This document shows positions 8,806-17,574 of a DNA stretch of 64,000 nucleotides, piece after piece. The stretch comes from Pusillimonas minor (lineage in GTDB: Bacteria > Pseudomonadota > Gammaproteobacteria > Burkholderiales > Burkholderiaceae_B): assembly GCF_014237865.1 (NCBI RefSeq), contig NZ_JACJUU010000002.1, positions 186,001 through 250,000 on the forward strand, read 5' to 3'. The notes under the pieces were generated by a model. That model was given only the letters and a program-made list of their open reading frames with translations. It had not been told where the DNA came from and did not search any database. How positions within the stretch are numbered: position 1 is the first letter of the stretch; each line of letters starts with the position of its first letter. The translations under genes were made by a program, and so were the position numbers.

Positions 8806-9429
8806 TTGATCGCACTTCCAGATCAGCTTTTTACCAGCCTCGAGACCTCGGGCTGGGCCATGTCCGACGCGGTCATCCCCGTCGAATGGCGGCACTCATT
8901 AAAAGAGGTCAGTCAAACACTTTTCGAAGCCGGCCAGTTCCACGATGCGCTCATCGGGCAACACGCAAGCCGGCAAAAAAACACCGACATTCGCGGCGAC
9001 AGCATTTGCTGGGTCGACCCTCATCTCCCCCCCTACGTCACACACCCCTTCTTTCTTTTTCTGGCCGATCTGCGCCAAACCCTTAACCAGACTTATTTTT
9101 TGGGCCTGCGCAGCGAAGAACTGCACTTTGCGCGCTATGGCAGTGGCTACGGCTACAAAAAACACCTTGATCAACACCGCAACTGCCCCCACCGCAAAAT
9201 TTCGGTCGTACTGTATCTTAACGACGACTGGGGCACAGACGACGGCGGCGAGCTTTGCCTGTACGAAGAAGGCAACGCCGGCCTTGAACGTGTGACACGG
9301 CTATTACCCACGCCAGGCCGGTTTGTCATGTTCAGAAGCGACCAAATCTGGCACGAAGTACTTCCCACCCGTAAAACACGCTGGAGCCTGACCGGCTGGT
9401 TCAGGGACGACCAACCGATAGCCGGCTAG
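8806..9429 (+). CDS. 2-oxoglutarate / Fe(II)-dependent oxygenase family protein
   Basis: A 207-residue protein with the PKHD/prolyl-hydroxylase-like double-stranded beta-helix. The iron triad is complete: H120 and D122 in KKHLDQH, and H183 in IWHEVLP. R192 is placed to bind 2-oxoglutarate. The TTG start at 8806 was chosen because an in-frame stop lies just upstream and because the N-terminal ALPDQLFTSLETSGW aligns with the family start; the ATG at 8860 would remove that segment. Predicted cytoplasmic hydroxylase with unknown substrate. It stands alone between a divergent and a convergent gene. Confidence 0.8.
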   Translation: MIALPDQLFTSLETSGWAMSDAVIPVEWRHSLKEVSQTLFEAGQFHDALIGQHASRQKNTDIRGDSICWVDPHLPPYVTHPFFLFLADLRQTLNQTYFLGLRSEELHFARYGSGYGYKKHLDQHRNCPHRKISVVLYLNDDWGTDDGGELCLYEEGNAGLERVTRLLPTPGRFVMFRSDQIWHEVLPTRKTRWSLTGWFRDDQPIAG

Positions 9430-9505
9430 CAACGCCTGGGGTGCCGTCAGCCAGACCTGATGCGACCTTTACCCGTTGCATGCCAAACATTAGGCAAATT
9501 TTGGC

Positions 9506-10558
9506 TTAGATCGAACACATGACATCGGCACCCGACGAAGCGACGCCGGCATTGTTCTTGGCATAAGCCACTTCCATGTCGCGCGGCAAGGTCACACCGT
9601 TTTTAACAGCCAGCACTTCGGCCATGATGCTGACAGCAATTTCGGGCGGTGTTTTGCTGCCAATAAAAATACCAATAGGCCCACGCAAACGCTGCAGCGT
9701 TTCGCGGGTTTGGCCCAAATGTTCGATCATGCGCTGATGGCGGGCCTCGTTGTTGCTGCGCGAGCCGATGGCGCCGATATAAAAGGCCTCGGTTTCGAGG
9801 GCCTCGAGCAGCGCCAGGTCATCTAGTTTAGGGTCGTGCGTGAGCGCAATAATGCACGAACGGCGGTCGGCCTTGAACGCCAGAACCACGTCGTCGGGCA
9901 TATCAGACACTACCTTGACCCCCGGCACCGACCAACTGCCGCGATACTCTTCACGCGGATCGCAGACAGTCACCGCAAACCCGTTGAACAGCGCCATAGT
10001 GGCCAGATACTCGGCCAACTGCCCCGTCCCGATCAGCAGCATGCGGTATTCGGGCCCAAAGGTATTGACCAGTTCGGTATCGGAAACGGCCAGCGCTTCG
10101 GGTTGCGCGGCTTCGCGCAGCGTGACCACGCCATCGGCCAGGTTAACGCTGCGCTGCATGAGCTTGCCCTGTTCAAGCGACGCTATAAGTGTTGCCAGCG
10201 CCTGGGCATCCGGGTCGAACTCCAGCAACAGCTCCAGGGTACCGCCGCAAGGCAAACCAAACCGGTGGGCCTCGTCGGCCTTGATGCCGTACTTTAAAAA
10301 CCGGGGCGCCCCATGCGGCATGTCTTCGTTTTGCGGCGCACCGGCATAGGCTTTGGTAAACCGGTAGATCAGGTCATCTTCAATGCAGCCACCCGACACC
10401 GACCCGACCACCGAGCCGTCTTCGCAAAGCGCCATGGTCGAGCCAATTGGCCGAGGCGACGAACCCCAGGTGCGCACCACGGTTGCCAGTAGCCCGCGTT
10501 TACCCGCCAGACGCCAGTCTTTCAGGGCGCGCAATACAACCAGATCAAGATTTTCCAT
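9506..10558 (-). CDS. XdhC / CoxI family molybdenum-hydroxylase maturation protein
   Basis: XdhC-family proteins bind molybdenum cofactor and promote its sulfuration and insertion into xanthine-dehydrogenase-type enzymes. Seen: the N-terminal block TVVRTWGSSPRPIGS, then SGGCIEDDLI, and a C-terminal Rossmann-like half (LLIGTGQLAEYLATMALFNG, FYIGAIGSRSNNEARHQRM). The start is placed at the ATG at 10558 because family proteins begin there; the ATG at 10594 adds 12 unlikely residues. It is 41 bases downstream of the amidase gene and may be cotranscribed. The only molybdenum hydroxylase in the window lies about 48 kb away (58997-63456). Confidence 0.85.
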   Translation of the reverse strand: MENLDLVVLRALKDWRLAGKRGLLATVVRTWGSSPRPIGSTMALCEDGSVVGSVSGGCIEDDLIYRFTKAYAGAPQNEDMPHGAPRFLKYGIKADEAHRFGLPCGGTLELLLEFDPDAQALATLIASLEQGKLMQRSVNLADGVVTLREAAQPEALAVSDTELVNTFGPEYRMLLIGTGQLAEYLATMALFNGFAVTVCDPREEYRGSWSVPGVKVVSDMPDDVVLAFKADRRSCIIALTHDPKLDDLALLEALETEAFYIGAIGSRSNNEARHQRMIEHLGQTRETLQRLRGPIGIFIGSKTPPEIAVSIMAEVLAVKNGVTLPRDMEVAYAKNNAGVASSGADVMCSI

Positions 10559-10599
10559 AATTCGACTACCAAAAGGCGGCCAACGCAGCCGCACCTTGT

Positions 10600-12117
10600 T
10601 TATTTAACAGCCAGCGCAGCCTCAAACGCGGCGGCCGTCGCCAGAACCAAAGCATCATCACCCAATTTGCCGCCAATATGCAAGCCAACCGGGAACCCGG
10701 CGGCATCTACGCCGCAAGGTATGGAGATCGCCGGCATCCCCGTCAGGTTGAACGGCGAGGTCAAGCGCGTCAGCACCGTGCGAACCGGAATACTGCGATC
10801 GTCTTGTTGAATGACCGCGTCAACAGGACTCGCCACCGTTAATACCGTCGGGGTCACCATGACAGACGATGGCCCAATCAACACCGCCGATACGTCGTGG
10901 GTAAGGGCTGTGCGCAAACGCTGGGCCTTGATGTAATCGACCGCAGCAATGGCCCGCCCGGCCTCCAGTCGCGACCTGATGTCTGGCGCAATATGTTCGG
11001 GGCGACGCAATGCAAGGCCGTCGTGTACCTGCGCCGCCTCGGCGGCAAGCGTGACATGCTGGATGGCAGGCGCCTGATCAAGTGCCGGGATAGTGCCGCG
11101 CTGCAGTTGCAAACCTGCATTCTGCAAGGTATTTAGCGCTGCGTTATACGCGGCATGCACCCCAGGCTGCAGCAAATCGTTAAAGAAGTTTTGCGGGCAA
11201 TAGGCCGTAATATCGTCCAGGGACATCGGCCTGGCGTCAGCATCATCCACCACCGGCGCCGCCTGCGCCGCACCGGCACTAAGCACCTCAGGCGTTTCCT
11301 GGGCCATCACGGCAGAGACCAGCGCAGCGTCTGCCACCGTCTTGGTTAACGGGCCTACGTGATCCAGCGTAAATGTCAGCGGAATAACTGCATCGCGCGG
11401 GATGACGTCGTAACTGGCCTTGAACCCGACCAGCCCGCACAACGCCGCCGGCATGCGCACCGAACCGGCCGCATCAGTACCCAAGGCAAAATCGGCCATA
11501 CCTGCCGCCACCGCGACGGCCGAGCCACCACTTGAGCCGCCCGGCACACAAGAAGGATCAAGCGGATGCCCTACTGCGCCAAAATGCATATTGTTCGACA
11601 AACCGCCATACGACAGCTCGTGCATATTGGCCATGCCAATCACAATGGCGCCTGCCGCTTCCAGCCGGGCCACCGCCGGCGCACTTTGCCGGGCAACTTG
11701 TCGGGTAATGGACAACGACCCCGCCTGATACGGCAGACCGGCCACCGGAATGCAGTCTTTGACGGCGAACACAACGCCTGCCAGGGGGCCCGGGTCATAG
11801 CCGTCGGCAATTTGGCGTTGCAATTGCCGTGCCTTTTGAAGCGCCCCCTCGGCGTCGACATAAATAAACGCGTTCAGTTCTGCCTTGGCAGCAATGACCT
11901 GAAGAAAGTGCTGCACGCGGTCGACGGGGTTAACCTCGCCCGAAGCCACGCCCCGAGCCAACCGGGCCAGCGGTGCGTGTGCAACCGACATGCCCCCGAA
12001 AGAGCCCGGCGCAATCGCAGGCAAGGCCCGGTTTGGCATCCCGACCGGGTCTGCAGGCGTCGGGACGGCATAACTGCGCAACGCCTGTACCCGGGCGTCT
12101 GACACGGATGAATTCAT
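10600..12117 (-). CDS. Amidase (amidase-signature family, GatA-like fold)
   Basis: A serine amidohydrolase of 505 residues that cleaves an amide to acid and ammonia. The Ser-cisSer-Lys triad is present: K120 in FAVKDCIP, S195 in GGSSGGSA, and S219 in GTDAAGSVR. The length fits stand-alone amidases or AtzG/AtzE-type hydrolases rather than a tRNA amidotransferase, and no GatB or GatC lies nearby. It sits between a LysR gene and an XdhC gene on the same strand, 23 bases from the LysR gene. The substrate is unknown. The ATG at 12117 opens the frame and lies 23 bases after the LysR stop; the ribosome site is weak. Confidence 0.88.
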   Translation of the reverse strand: MNSSVSDARVQALRSYAVPTPADPVGMPNRALPAIAPGSFGGMSVAHAPLARLARGVASGEVNPVDRVQHFLQVIAAKAELNAFIYVDAEGALQKARQLQRQIADGYDPGPLAGVVFAVKDCIPVAGLPYQAGSLSITRQVARQSAPAVARLEAAGAIVIGMANMHELSYGGLSNNMHFGAVGHPLDPSCVPGGSSGGSAVAVAAGMADFALGTDAAGSVRMPAALCGLVGFKASYDVIPRDAVIPLTFTLDHVGPLTKTVADAALVSAVMAQETPEVLSAGAAQAAPVVDDADARPMSLDDITAYCPQNFFNDLLQPGVHAAYNAALNTLQNAGLQLQRGTIPALDQAPAIQHVTLAAEAAQVHDGLALRRPEHIAPDIRSRLEAGRAIAAVDYIKAQRLRTALTHDVSAVLIGPSSVMVTPTVLTVASPVDAVIQQDDRSIPVRTVLTRLTSPFNLTGMPAISIPCGVDAAGFPVGLHIGGKLGDDALVLATAAAFEAALAVK

Positions 12118-12140
12118 AACAAGCCCTTTGCAACCATTGC

Positions 12141-13058
12141 CTAAAGGGTATGCGCCGGCACCGCCGACACAAACGCATCAATAAAGTCGGGCATCAGTAC
12201 GGCATCGGCGCGCCCCCGCTTGGTAATACGATAAAAACTTAGCGACGCCGCCGGCTCGTTGATAATGGCCGTGCGCACACCATAACGCTTGCAGGCCGCA
12301 TTGGCATACGACGGCACAATGGCCGTCCCCAGCCCCGCCGACACCATCGCAATCACGGTTTCAAAGTTGTTCAGGGTCAGGCGTTCTTCATTGGCGCGGC
12401 CTATGGCCGCCAGGTGTTTCTCGACCACTTGCTGGATACGATTTTCGGGCGGCAGCCCCATCAGCGGTACGTCGATCAGGCTGGACCATGGAATAACCTC
12501 GGCATCGGGCGACGGGCCGCCCTCGGGCGCGTCGAAGTCGACCGGCGCCACCCACATGAGTTGATACTCGAACAGTGACACCAGCTCGACACCTGAAGTT
12601 GGCTTGAAAAACGCCCCCAGACCAAAATCAAGTTCGCCGCCTTCGACCATGTGCTGCACTTGCGCCGGTATGGCATCGACCAAGCGGATGTTGACCTCGG
12701 GGTGCATCAGGCGAAACATGCGGCATGCCGCCGGCAAAACATTAGAGGCCACCAACGGCGTTACACCCACGTTCAAGGTTTGATTTGCCCGGTCGGTCAG
12801 CTCGCCCAGGTACTGGGCCGACGATTCGAGCTCTTGCACCATGCGCGACGCTACTGGCAGGAACTCTTGCCCGGCGGTGGTTAACGTAACGTTACGGGTG
12901 GTGCGGTCGAACAAACGGCAATTAAGCTGCGACTCGAGCTCGCGCATCATGATGCTGAGCCCGGCTTGGGTAACGTGCATTTGTTCGGCAGCACGTGTGA
13001 AATTACCCAGGCGCGCCACATGCAAAAACGCCTTGATTTGCCTAAAACTGATATTCAT
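12141..13058 (-). CDS. LysR-type transcriptional regulator
   Basis: A 305-residue LTTR. The winged HTH occupies about residues 3-60 (FRQIKAFLHVARLGNFTRAAEQMHVTQAGLS) and an effector-binding domain from about 90 follows. It is divergent from the aldehyde dehydrogenase / VanA-like / alcohol dehydrogenase operon (13154-16862) and upstream of the amidase, so either set may be its target. An inverted repeat in the 95-bp shared promoter region is a candidate binding site. The inducer is not predictable. Confidence 0.92.
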   Translation of the reverse strand: MNISFRQIKAFLHVARLGNFTRAAEQMHVTQAGLSIMMRELESQLNCRLFDRTTRNVTLTTAGQEFLPVASRMVQELESSAQYLGELTDRANQTLNVGVTPLVASNVLPAACRMFRLMHPEVNIRLVDAIPAQVQHMVEGGELDFGLGAFFKPTSGVELVSLFEYQLMWVAPVDFDAPEGGPSPDAEVIPWSSLIDVPLMGLPPENRIQQVVEKHLAAIGRANEERLTLNNFETVIAMVSAGLGTAIVPSYANAACKRYGVRTAIINEPAASLSFYRITKRGRADAVLMPDFIDAFVSAVPAHTL

Positions 13059-13116
13059 AAACTATTATTATTAATTCATTTTATATTCAAATTTCCATGA
13101 TACCCCCGAGTCCTTT

Positions 13117-13135
13117 CTAATAACCTTAGTATTAG
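13117..13135. promoter_or_regulatory. Inverted repeat, candidate LysR-type operator
   Basis: CTAATA and TATTAG are perfect 6-bp arms separated by 7 bases in the intergenic region between the LysR gene (12141-13058) and the aldehyde dehydrogenase gene. It is AT-rich with dyad symmetry, as LTTR boxes are. It lies only about 18 bases before the 13154 start codon, closer than most LTTR activation sites. Confidence 0.4.
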
Positions 13136-13153
13136 CCCGGAGACAAACTCATC

Positions 13154-14599
13154 ATGACACTTGCACACCATTACATCGACGGCCAATGGGTCACCGCTGT
13201 TTCAGGCACCGCCACGACCGGTCCCATTCTTAATCCCGCCACGTCTGAACATGTGATGGACTTCTGCGACGGAACCACTGCCGAAGCGCAGGCCGCCGTT
13301 GCTGCCGCTCGACGCGCATTCAACGACACCAACTGGAAGCAAAGCCCCCGGGTTCGGGCCGAGGTCTTACTGACCTTTGCAACCAACCTCGAAGCCCGCA
13401 AAGACGAAATTGCCGACTGGATCGTTAAAGTTAACGGCAAATTACGCCGTGAAGCCATCGGTGAAATCATGGCTGGCGTTTCTGAACTGAAGTACTACGC
13501 CGGTCTGGCACGCAACCAATTTGGTCGTATCCTTGAAATTGAGCCCGGCTGTTTTTCTACGCTAGACCGCGAAGCCGCAGGTGTCGCTGCCATTATTTTG
13601 CCCTGGAACGCGCCCATCACGTTGCTGATCCGCTCACTGGCACCCGCCCTGGCGGCAGGCTGCTCAGTCGTCATCAAGCCCGCGTTCCAAACCTGCATTG
13701 CCAACAATCTGGCCCTCGAATGCGTCGTCAACGACGAACGTGTGCCCAAAGGCATTATCAATTCGGTCATTGAGTCGGGCACCGACGTATCGCGCTATCT
13801 GTGCGATACCGTCGATGTCGACGTTATCAGTTTCACCGGGTCGTCACATGTGGGCAAGCTGATTGCCGCAGCCACCGCCGGCACGCTCAAGCGCCTGTCC
13901 CTCGAACTGGGCGGCAAAGCACCTGCCATTGTTTTCCCCGACTGCAACATGGACAAAACCGTCGCGGGCATTGTAGCCGGCGGCATGGTCATGGCCGGCC
14001 AGCAATGTACCGCCATTGCGCGTGTTCTGGTCCACGACAGCATCTACGACGAATTCCGCGCCCGCCTGACCCACGCCCTGAAGAACCTTAAAGTCGGCCC
14101 TGGTACTGATCCCGAAGCACAAATGGGCTGCCTGATCGACATTCGCAACCGCGATCGCATTGCCGACCTGGTCGCCAAGGCCGAGCGCGAAGCAAGAGTC
14201 GTCCTGAAAGGCGAGATTCCGGGCGGCGATCTGGCTAAAGGGGCATTCATCCGACCCAGCCTGATCGAAGTCGACGATCTGAACTCGCCGTTTATTCAAG
14301 ATGAACTCTTCGGCCCCATTCTCGTGCTCGAACGCTTTACGTCAGAAGACGAAGCTGTTTCACGGGCCAATGCTACTCGCTACAGTCTGGCGTCCAGCGT
14401 CTGGACGGAAAACGCCCTGCTGGCGCGCCGCATGGCGTCACGCCTGAACTTTGGCAACGTCTGGTGCAATAGCCACAACCGACTGTTTGCCGAAGTCGAA
14501 ACCGGCGGCTATGGCGACAGTGGCTACGGCAAACTGCACGGTTGGGAAGGCATGTACGACTTCATGAAGACCAAGCACTTCTACCTTGAAACCAAATAA
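13154..14599 (+). CDS. Aldehyde dehydrogenase (NAD(P)+-dependent)
   Basis: An ALDH superfamily enzyme of 481 residues that oxidises an aldehyde to its acid. Catalytic residues are visible: N152 in LPWNAPITLL, E251 in LSLELGGK, and nucleophile C285 in AGQQCTAIAR. It lies ahead of a VanA-like Rieske oxygenase and a zinc alcohol dehydrogenase on the same strand. That suggests alcohol to aldehyde to carboxylate oxidation of an aromatic compound, with the acid then O-demethylated or hydroxylated. CGGAGA precedes the start. It is probably controlled by the divergent LysR regulator. Confidence 0.92.
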   Translation: MTLAHHYIDGQWVTAVSGTATTGPILNPATSEHVMDFCDGTTAEAQAAVAAARRAFNDTNWKQSPRVRAEVLLTFATNLEARKDEIADWIVKVNGKLRREAIGEIMAGVSELKYYAGLARNQFGRILEIEPGCFSTLDREAAGVAAIILPWNAPITLLIRSLAPALAAGCSVVIKPAFQTCIANNLALECVVNDERVPKGIINSVIESGTDVSRYLCDTVDVDVISFTGSSHVGKLIAAATAGTLKRLSLELGGKAPAIVFPDCNMDKTVAGIVAGGMVMAGQQCTAIARVLVHDSIYDEFRARLTHALKNLKVGPGTDPEAQMGCLIDIRNRDRIADLVAKAEREARVVLKGEIPGGDLAKGAFIRPSLIEVDDLNSPFIQDELFGPILVLERFTSEDEAVSRANATRYSLASSVWTENALLARRMASRLNFGNVWCNSHNRLFAEVETGGYGDSGYGKLHGWEGMYDFMKTKHFYLETK

Positions 14600-14674
14600 G
14601 CAACACACATAACACCGGTGCCAAAGCAGCCCCAGACTGCGCGCGCCGGGTATGAAACACCGCAGGAGACAACA

Positions 14675-15712
14675 ATGTTTATCAAGAATGCCTGGTATGT
14701 TGCAGCATGGGGCAATGAAATTGGGCGTCACCTGACCCAGCGCTGGATCACCGGCGAACCCCTGGTTATGTTCCGCACCGAGGCCGGTGAAGTCGCCGTC
14801 CTTGAAGACCGCTGTGCGCACCGTCGTGCATCTCTGTCCAAAGGCAACTTGGTGGGCGATGCCGTTCAGTGCGGCTACCACGGCATCACGTTCGATTGCT
14901 CCGGCAAATGCACGCACATTCCTGGTCAGGACAAAATCCCGCCAGCCATGCAGGTGCGCCGTTACCCGGTCATTGAAAAATGGAAATGGATTTGGGTATG
15001 GATGGGCGACCCCGACAAGGCCGACGAATCACTGCTGCCTGAGTTCCAATACAACGACATGCCCGGCTGGCTGGCCACGGGCGGTTGCCTGAAAGTCGAT
15101 GCCAACTACCAGTTACTCACAGACAACCTGCTCGACCTGACCCACGAAACCTATGTGCACGGCAAAACCATTGGCAACTCGGCTATTGTCGAAACCCCTA
15201 TGGAATACCGCGTCGAAGGCAACGAAGTGCATGTGCAGCGCATCATGCGCAACACCCCGCCACCGCCTCTGTTCAAGAAAGTGCGCGGCTTCACCGGCAA
15301 CATCGACCGCTGGCAGGTCATCCGCTTTCAGATGCCGGCCAACGTTTCAATTGACGCCCGCGGCTACCCCGCCGGTATCGATGACCTTGAACAAGGCATG
15401 CGCTGGTTTTCGATCAATTCGATTACCCCTATCGACGAGCGCAGCAGTCTGTACTTCTGGACGATCACCCGCTGTTTTGCGCTAGATGACGACAATCTCA
15501 CCCAGATGATCAACGATCAGATTCTGAAAACGTTTCTGGAAGACGTTGAGGTTCTGGAAGCCCAACAGCAACTTATCGAAACCGACACGCGCGCCAACCC
15601 AGACATCAGTATCCGGGCCGACAGCGGCGCCATTTCGGCACGCCGTATCGTCCAGCGCCTGGCCGAGGCCGATGCGGTGCAAGCCCAGCCCGTTGAAGCC
15701 AGCGTCAACTAA
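14675..15712 (+). CDS. Rieske non-heme iron oxygenase, vanillate O-demethylase (VanA)-like
   Basis: The oxygenase component (345 residues) of a two-component Rieske enzyme. The [2Fe-2S] ligands are C47/H49 (CAHRRASL) and C66/H69 (CGYHG). The mononuclear iron site is in NLLDLTHETYVH (H157, H162). The opening FIKNAWYVAAW and the overall length are typical of VanA and related O-demethylases. ATG at 14675 was chosen because GCAGGAG lies just before it; a GTG at 14618 would add 19 residues of non-family sequence. No VanB-type ferredoxin reductase is next to it, so electrons must come from a partner elsewhere. The substrate is inferred only. Confidence 0.88.
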   Translation: MFIKNAWYVAAWGNEIGRHLTQRWITGEPLVMFRTEAGEVAVLEDRCAHRRASLSKGNLVGDAVQCGYHGITFDCSGKCTHIPGQDKIPPAMQVRRYPVIEKWKWIWVWMGDPDKADESLLPEFQYNDMPGWLATGGCLKVDANYQLLTDNLLDLTHETYVHGKTIGNSAIVETPMEYRVEGNEVHVQRIMRNTPPPPLFKKVRGFTGNIDRWQVIRFQMPANVSIDARGYPAGIDDLEQGMRWFSINSITPIDERSSLYFWTITRCFALDDDNLTQMINDQILKTFLEDVEVLEAQQQLIETDTRANPDISIRADSGAISARRIVQRLAEADAVQAQPVEASVN

Positions 15713-15758
15713 CAAACGGCAGCCGTTTCCGGCTGCCCAGCATTAATTCACACAAACC

Positions 15759-16862
15759 ATGACGACAGAAATCACCGCAGCAGTCAGCCGCAAGTCCGGC
15801 GAACCATTTTCCATCGAAACCCTCACGCTTGAAGACCCCCGTGATAACGAAGTCCTGGTTCGCGTCGTTGCAACGGGCATCTGCCACACCGACGTCAACA
15901 TGCGTAATTCCGACGTTTTCGTACCCAAGCCCATCGTACTGGGCCACGAAGGTGCGGGCATTGTCGAGCGCGTGGGTCGATCGGTACAAAAGGTCAAGCC
16001 GGGCGACCACGTTGTCATTTCGTTTGACTCATGCGGTACTTGCCAAAGCTGCCGCAAGGGCGACTCAGTCTACTGCCAGCATTTGGGGCGACATGCATTT
16101 TCGGGCAAGCGCATCGACGGCTCTACTGCCTTGAAGGCAGGCAACGAGCCTGTTCACAGCCATTTCTTCGGCCAGTCTTCGTTTGGCACCTACAGCCTGT
16201 GCACCGAGCGTACCGTGGTCCCCGTCGACAAATCCGTAAGCCTGGAGCTACTGGGCCCGCTGGGCTGCGGCATCCAGACCGGTGCCGGTGCGGTGATCAA
16301 TTCATTAAAAGTGTCGGCCGGCAGCCGCATTGCCATTTTGGGTACCGGGTCGGTCGGGCTGGCCGCCGTCATGGCCGCACGCCTGTGCGGCGCCGCCACC
16401 ATTATTGCCGTCGACACCCAAGACTCGCGTCTTGACTTGGCGATGGAATTGGGCGCCACGCACACCATCAACGGTGCAAAACAAGAAACCTTTGATGTCA
16501 TTCGCGGCTTGGCGCCCGAGGGGCTGAACTACGTGGTAGATACCACCGGCAGCCTGCCGTTAATTAAAAACGCCGTCAACCACCTGGCGCCGCGCGGCGT
16601 TTGCGGCCTGATCAACACTGCCAAAGGCGCCGACGCCCAGGTCAATATTTTGCAAATGGTATTGGGCGGCCGCACCGTACGGGGCATACACCAGGGCGAC
16701 AGCGTCCCCGACATCTTCATCCCGCAAATGATCGAACTCTACCGCCAAGGCCGCTTCCCGTTCGACCGGCTGCTTAAGTTCTATGACCTGGCCAACATTA
16801 ACCAGGCCATGGAAGATATGGACAAAGGCGTCACCATCAAACCCGTGGTACGGATGGGGTAG
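15759..16862 (+). CDS. Zinc-dependent alcohol dehydrogenase, aryl-alcohol dehydrogenase type
   Basis: A medium-chain dehydrogenase of 367 residues. The catalytic zinc site is C42/H43 with D45 (GICHTDVNM) and GHE at 62-64. Structural zinc cysteines are C92, C95, C98 and C106. The NAD-binding motif GTGSVGLAA lies around 190. The C-terminal VTIKPVVRMG is the usual family end. It resembles benzyl / coniferyl alcohol dehydrogenases, fitting the preceding oxygenase and aldehyde dehydrogenase. Its last 9 codons also form one end of a 31-bp direct repeat whose other copy is at 37048. The last 26 bases overlap the convergent isochorismatase-family gene. Confidence 0.92.
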   Translation: MTTEITAAVSRKSGEPFSIETLTLEDPRDNEVLVRVVATGICHTDVNMRNSDVFVPKPIVLGHEGAGIVERVGRSVQKVKPGDHVVISFDSCGTCQSCRKGDSVYCQHLGRHAFSGKRIDGSTALKAGNEPVHSHFFGQSSFGTYSLCTERTVVPVDKSVSLELLGPLGCGIQTGAGAVINSLKVSAGSRIAILGTGSVGLAAVMAARLCGAATIIAVDTQDSRLDLAMELGATHTINGAKQETFDVIRGLAPEGLNYVVDTTGSLPLIKNAVNHLAPRGVCGLINTAKGADAQVNILQMVLGGRTVRGIHQGDSVPDIFIPQMIELYRQGRFPFDRLLKFYDLANINQAMEDMDKGVTIKPVVRMG

Positions 16863-16863
16863 G
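16833..16863 (+). repeat. Left direct repeat bounding the catabolic island (3' end of alcohol dehydrogenase gene)
   Basis: A 31-bp segment covering the last codons (TIKPVVRMG and stop) of the alcohol dehydrogenase gene, matched at 28 of 31 positions by 37048-37078 in the same orientation. All three differences are synonymous third codon positions (ACC/ACT, CCC/CCA, GTA/GTG). It is a candidate attachment or recombination site. Confidence 0.7.
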
Positions 16864-17496
16864 CAGGCCGCTTAAGTAGTCTAGCGTTTCTCTTAGCGAG
16901 ACCACATCGGCATACTTCGCATTTAAGTCGAACAAACTCTGACGATGCGAGGCTTCCGAGCGGTCTCCAACCCCCTCCTCCACCACCATTGGACGGAACC
17001 CCGCCTGGCAGGCGTCCACTGCAGTAGCTCTGACGCAACCACTTGTCGAAGTTCCAACCATAATCACAGTGTCAACGTTCAGGTTGATGAGCATCGACAG
17101 TAAGTCAGTGCCCCAGAAACAAGAGGCATACTTCTTATATAGCCTTATGTCCTGCTCATTGGCACTTAAACGCTCATCTAACTCGTGCCCATCCCCACTG
17201 GCCAATAAACTAGCAACGCCTTTTTGTTTCATCGCCCATATGCCGGCATCAATCAAGTTGGGGTTGTCGTATCTAACGGCAGTAAAAATTACTGGCACCT
17301 CCTTGTTTTTGGCAGAAGTGATAATTTCGTTTGCCACTGTTATTTGACTGGAAAGATCAGCGCCTAAAGGTCTTTGAGCATCGGTAAACCCTTTCGTCAG
17401 ATCAATAACCAGCACCGCCGGCCGTTTACCAAACCCGATCTTTACACCAAAACCTCTCGCGGCGAAAAAAGCCTCGTCATCAGTCAACCCACCCAT
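16837..17496 (-). CDS. Isochorismatase-family (cysteine) hydrolase
   Basis: A cysteine hydrolase of 219 residues, of the kind that cleaves amides or ethers such as maleamate, N-carbamoylsarcosine or nicotinamide. The catalytic set is present: D32 (VLVIDLT), a lysine at K121/K122 (LYKKYASCFWGT), and C154 in GTSTSGCVRATAVDA with the usual cis-peptide neighbourhood. Its last eight codons (PTPSVPRV) and stop are read from the opposite strand of the alcohol dehydrogenase 3' end, so the C-terminus is partly made of the island boundary repeat. Codons 1-113 lie inside the tandem repeat unit and codons 114-219 outside it, so this is the only complete copy. The decayed second copy is at 23654-24094. 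It lies downstream of a LysR gene on the same strand. Confidence 0.88.
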   Translation of the reverse strand: MGGLTDDEAFFAARGFGVKIGFGKRPAVLVIDLTKGFTDAQRPLGADLSSQITVANEIITSAKNKEVPVIFTAVRYDNPNLIDAGIWAMKQKGVASLLASGDGHELDERLSANEQDIRLYKKYASCFWGTDLLSMLINLNVDTVIMVGTSTSGCVRATAVDACQAGFRPMVVEEGVGDRSEASHRQSLFDLNAKYADVVSLRETLDYLSGLPTPSVPRV

Positions 17497-17574
17497 AGCC
17501 CCCCCTTTTCGTTTGTTTGCAGAAGCGTACTCTTCTAGTGCACATAAATTGATACGCGAACAGGTTCTACCGTC

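Noticed and set aside
9430-9505. Terminator between the convergent oxygenase and XdhC genes
   Set aside because: Only a weak GCCAAA / TTTGGC pairing with a long loop and no T-run.
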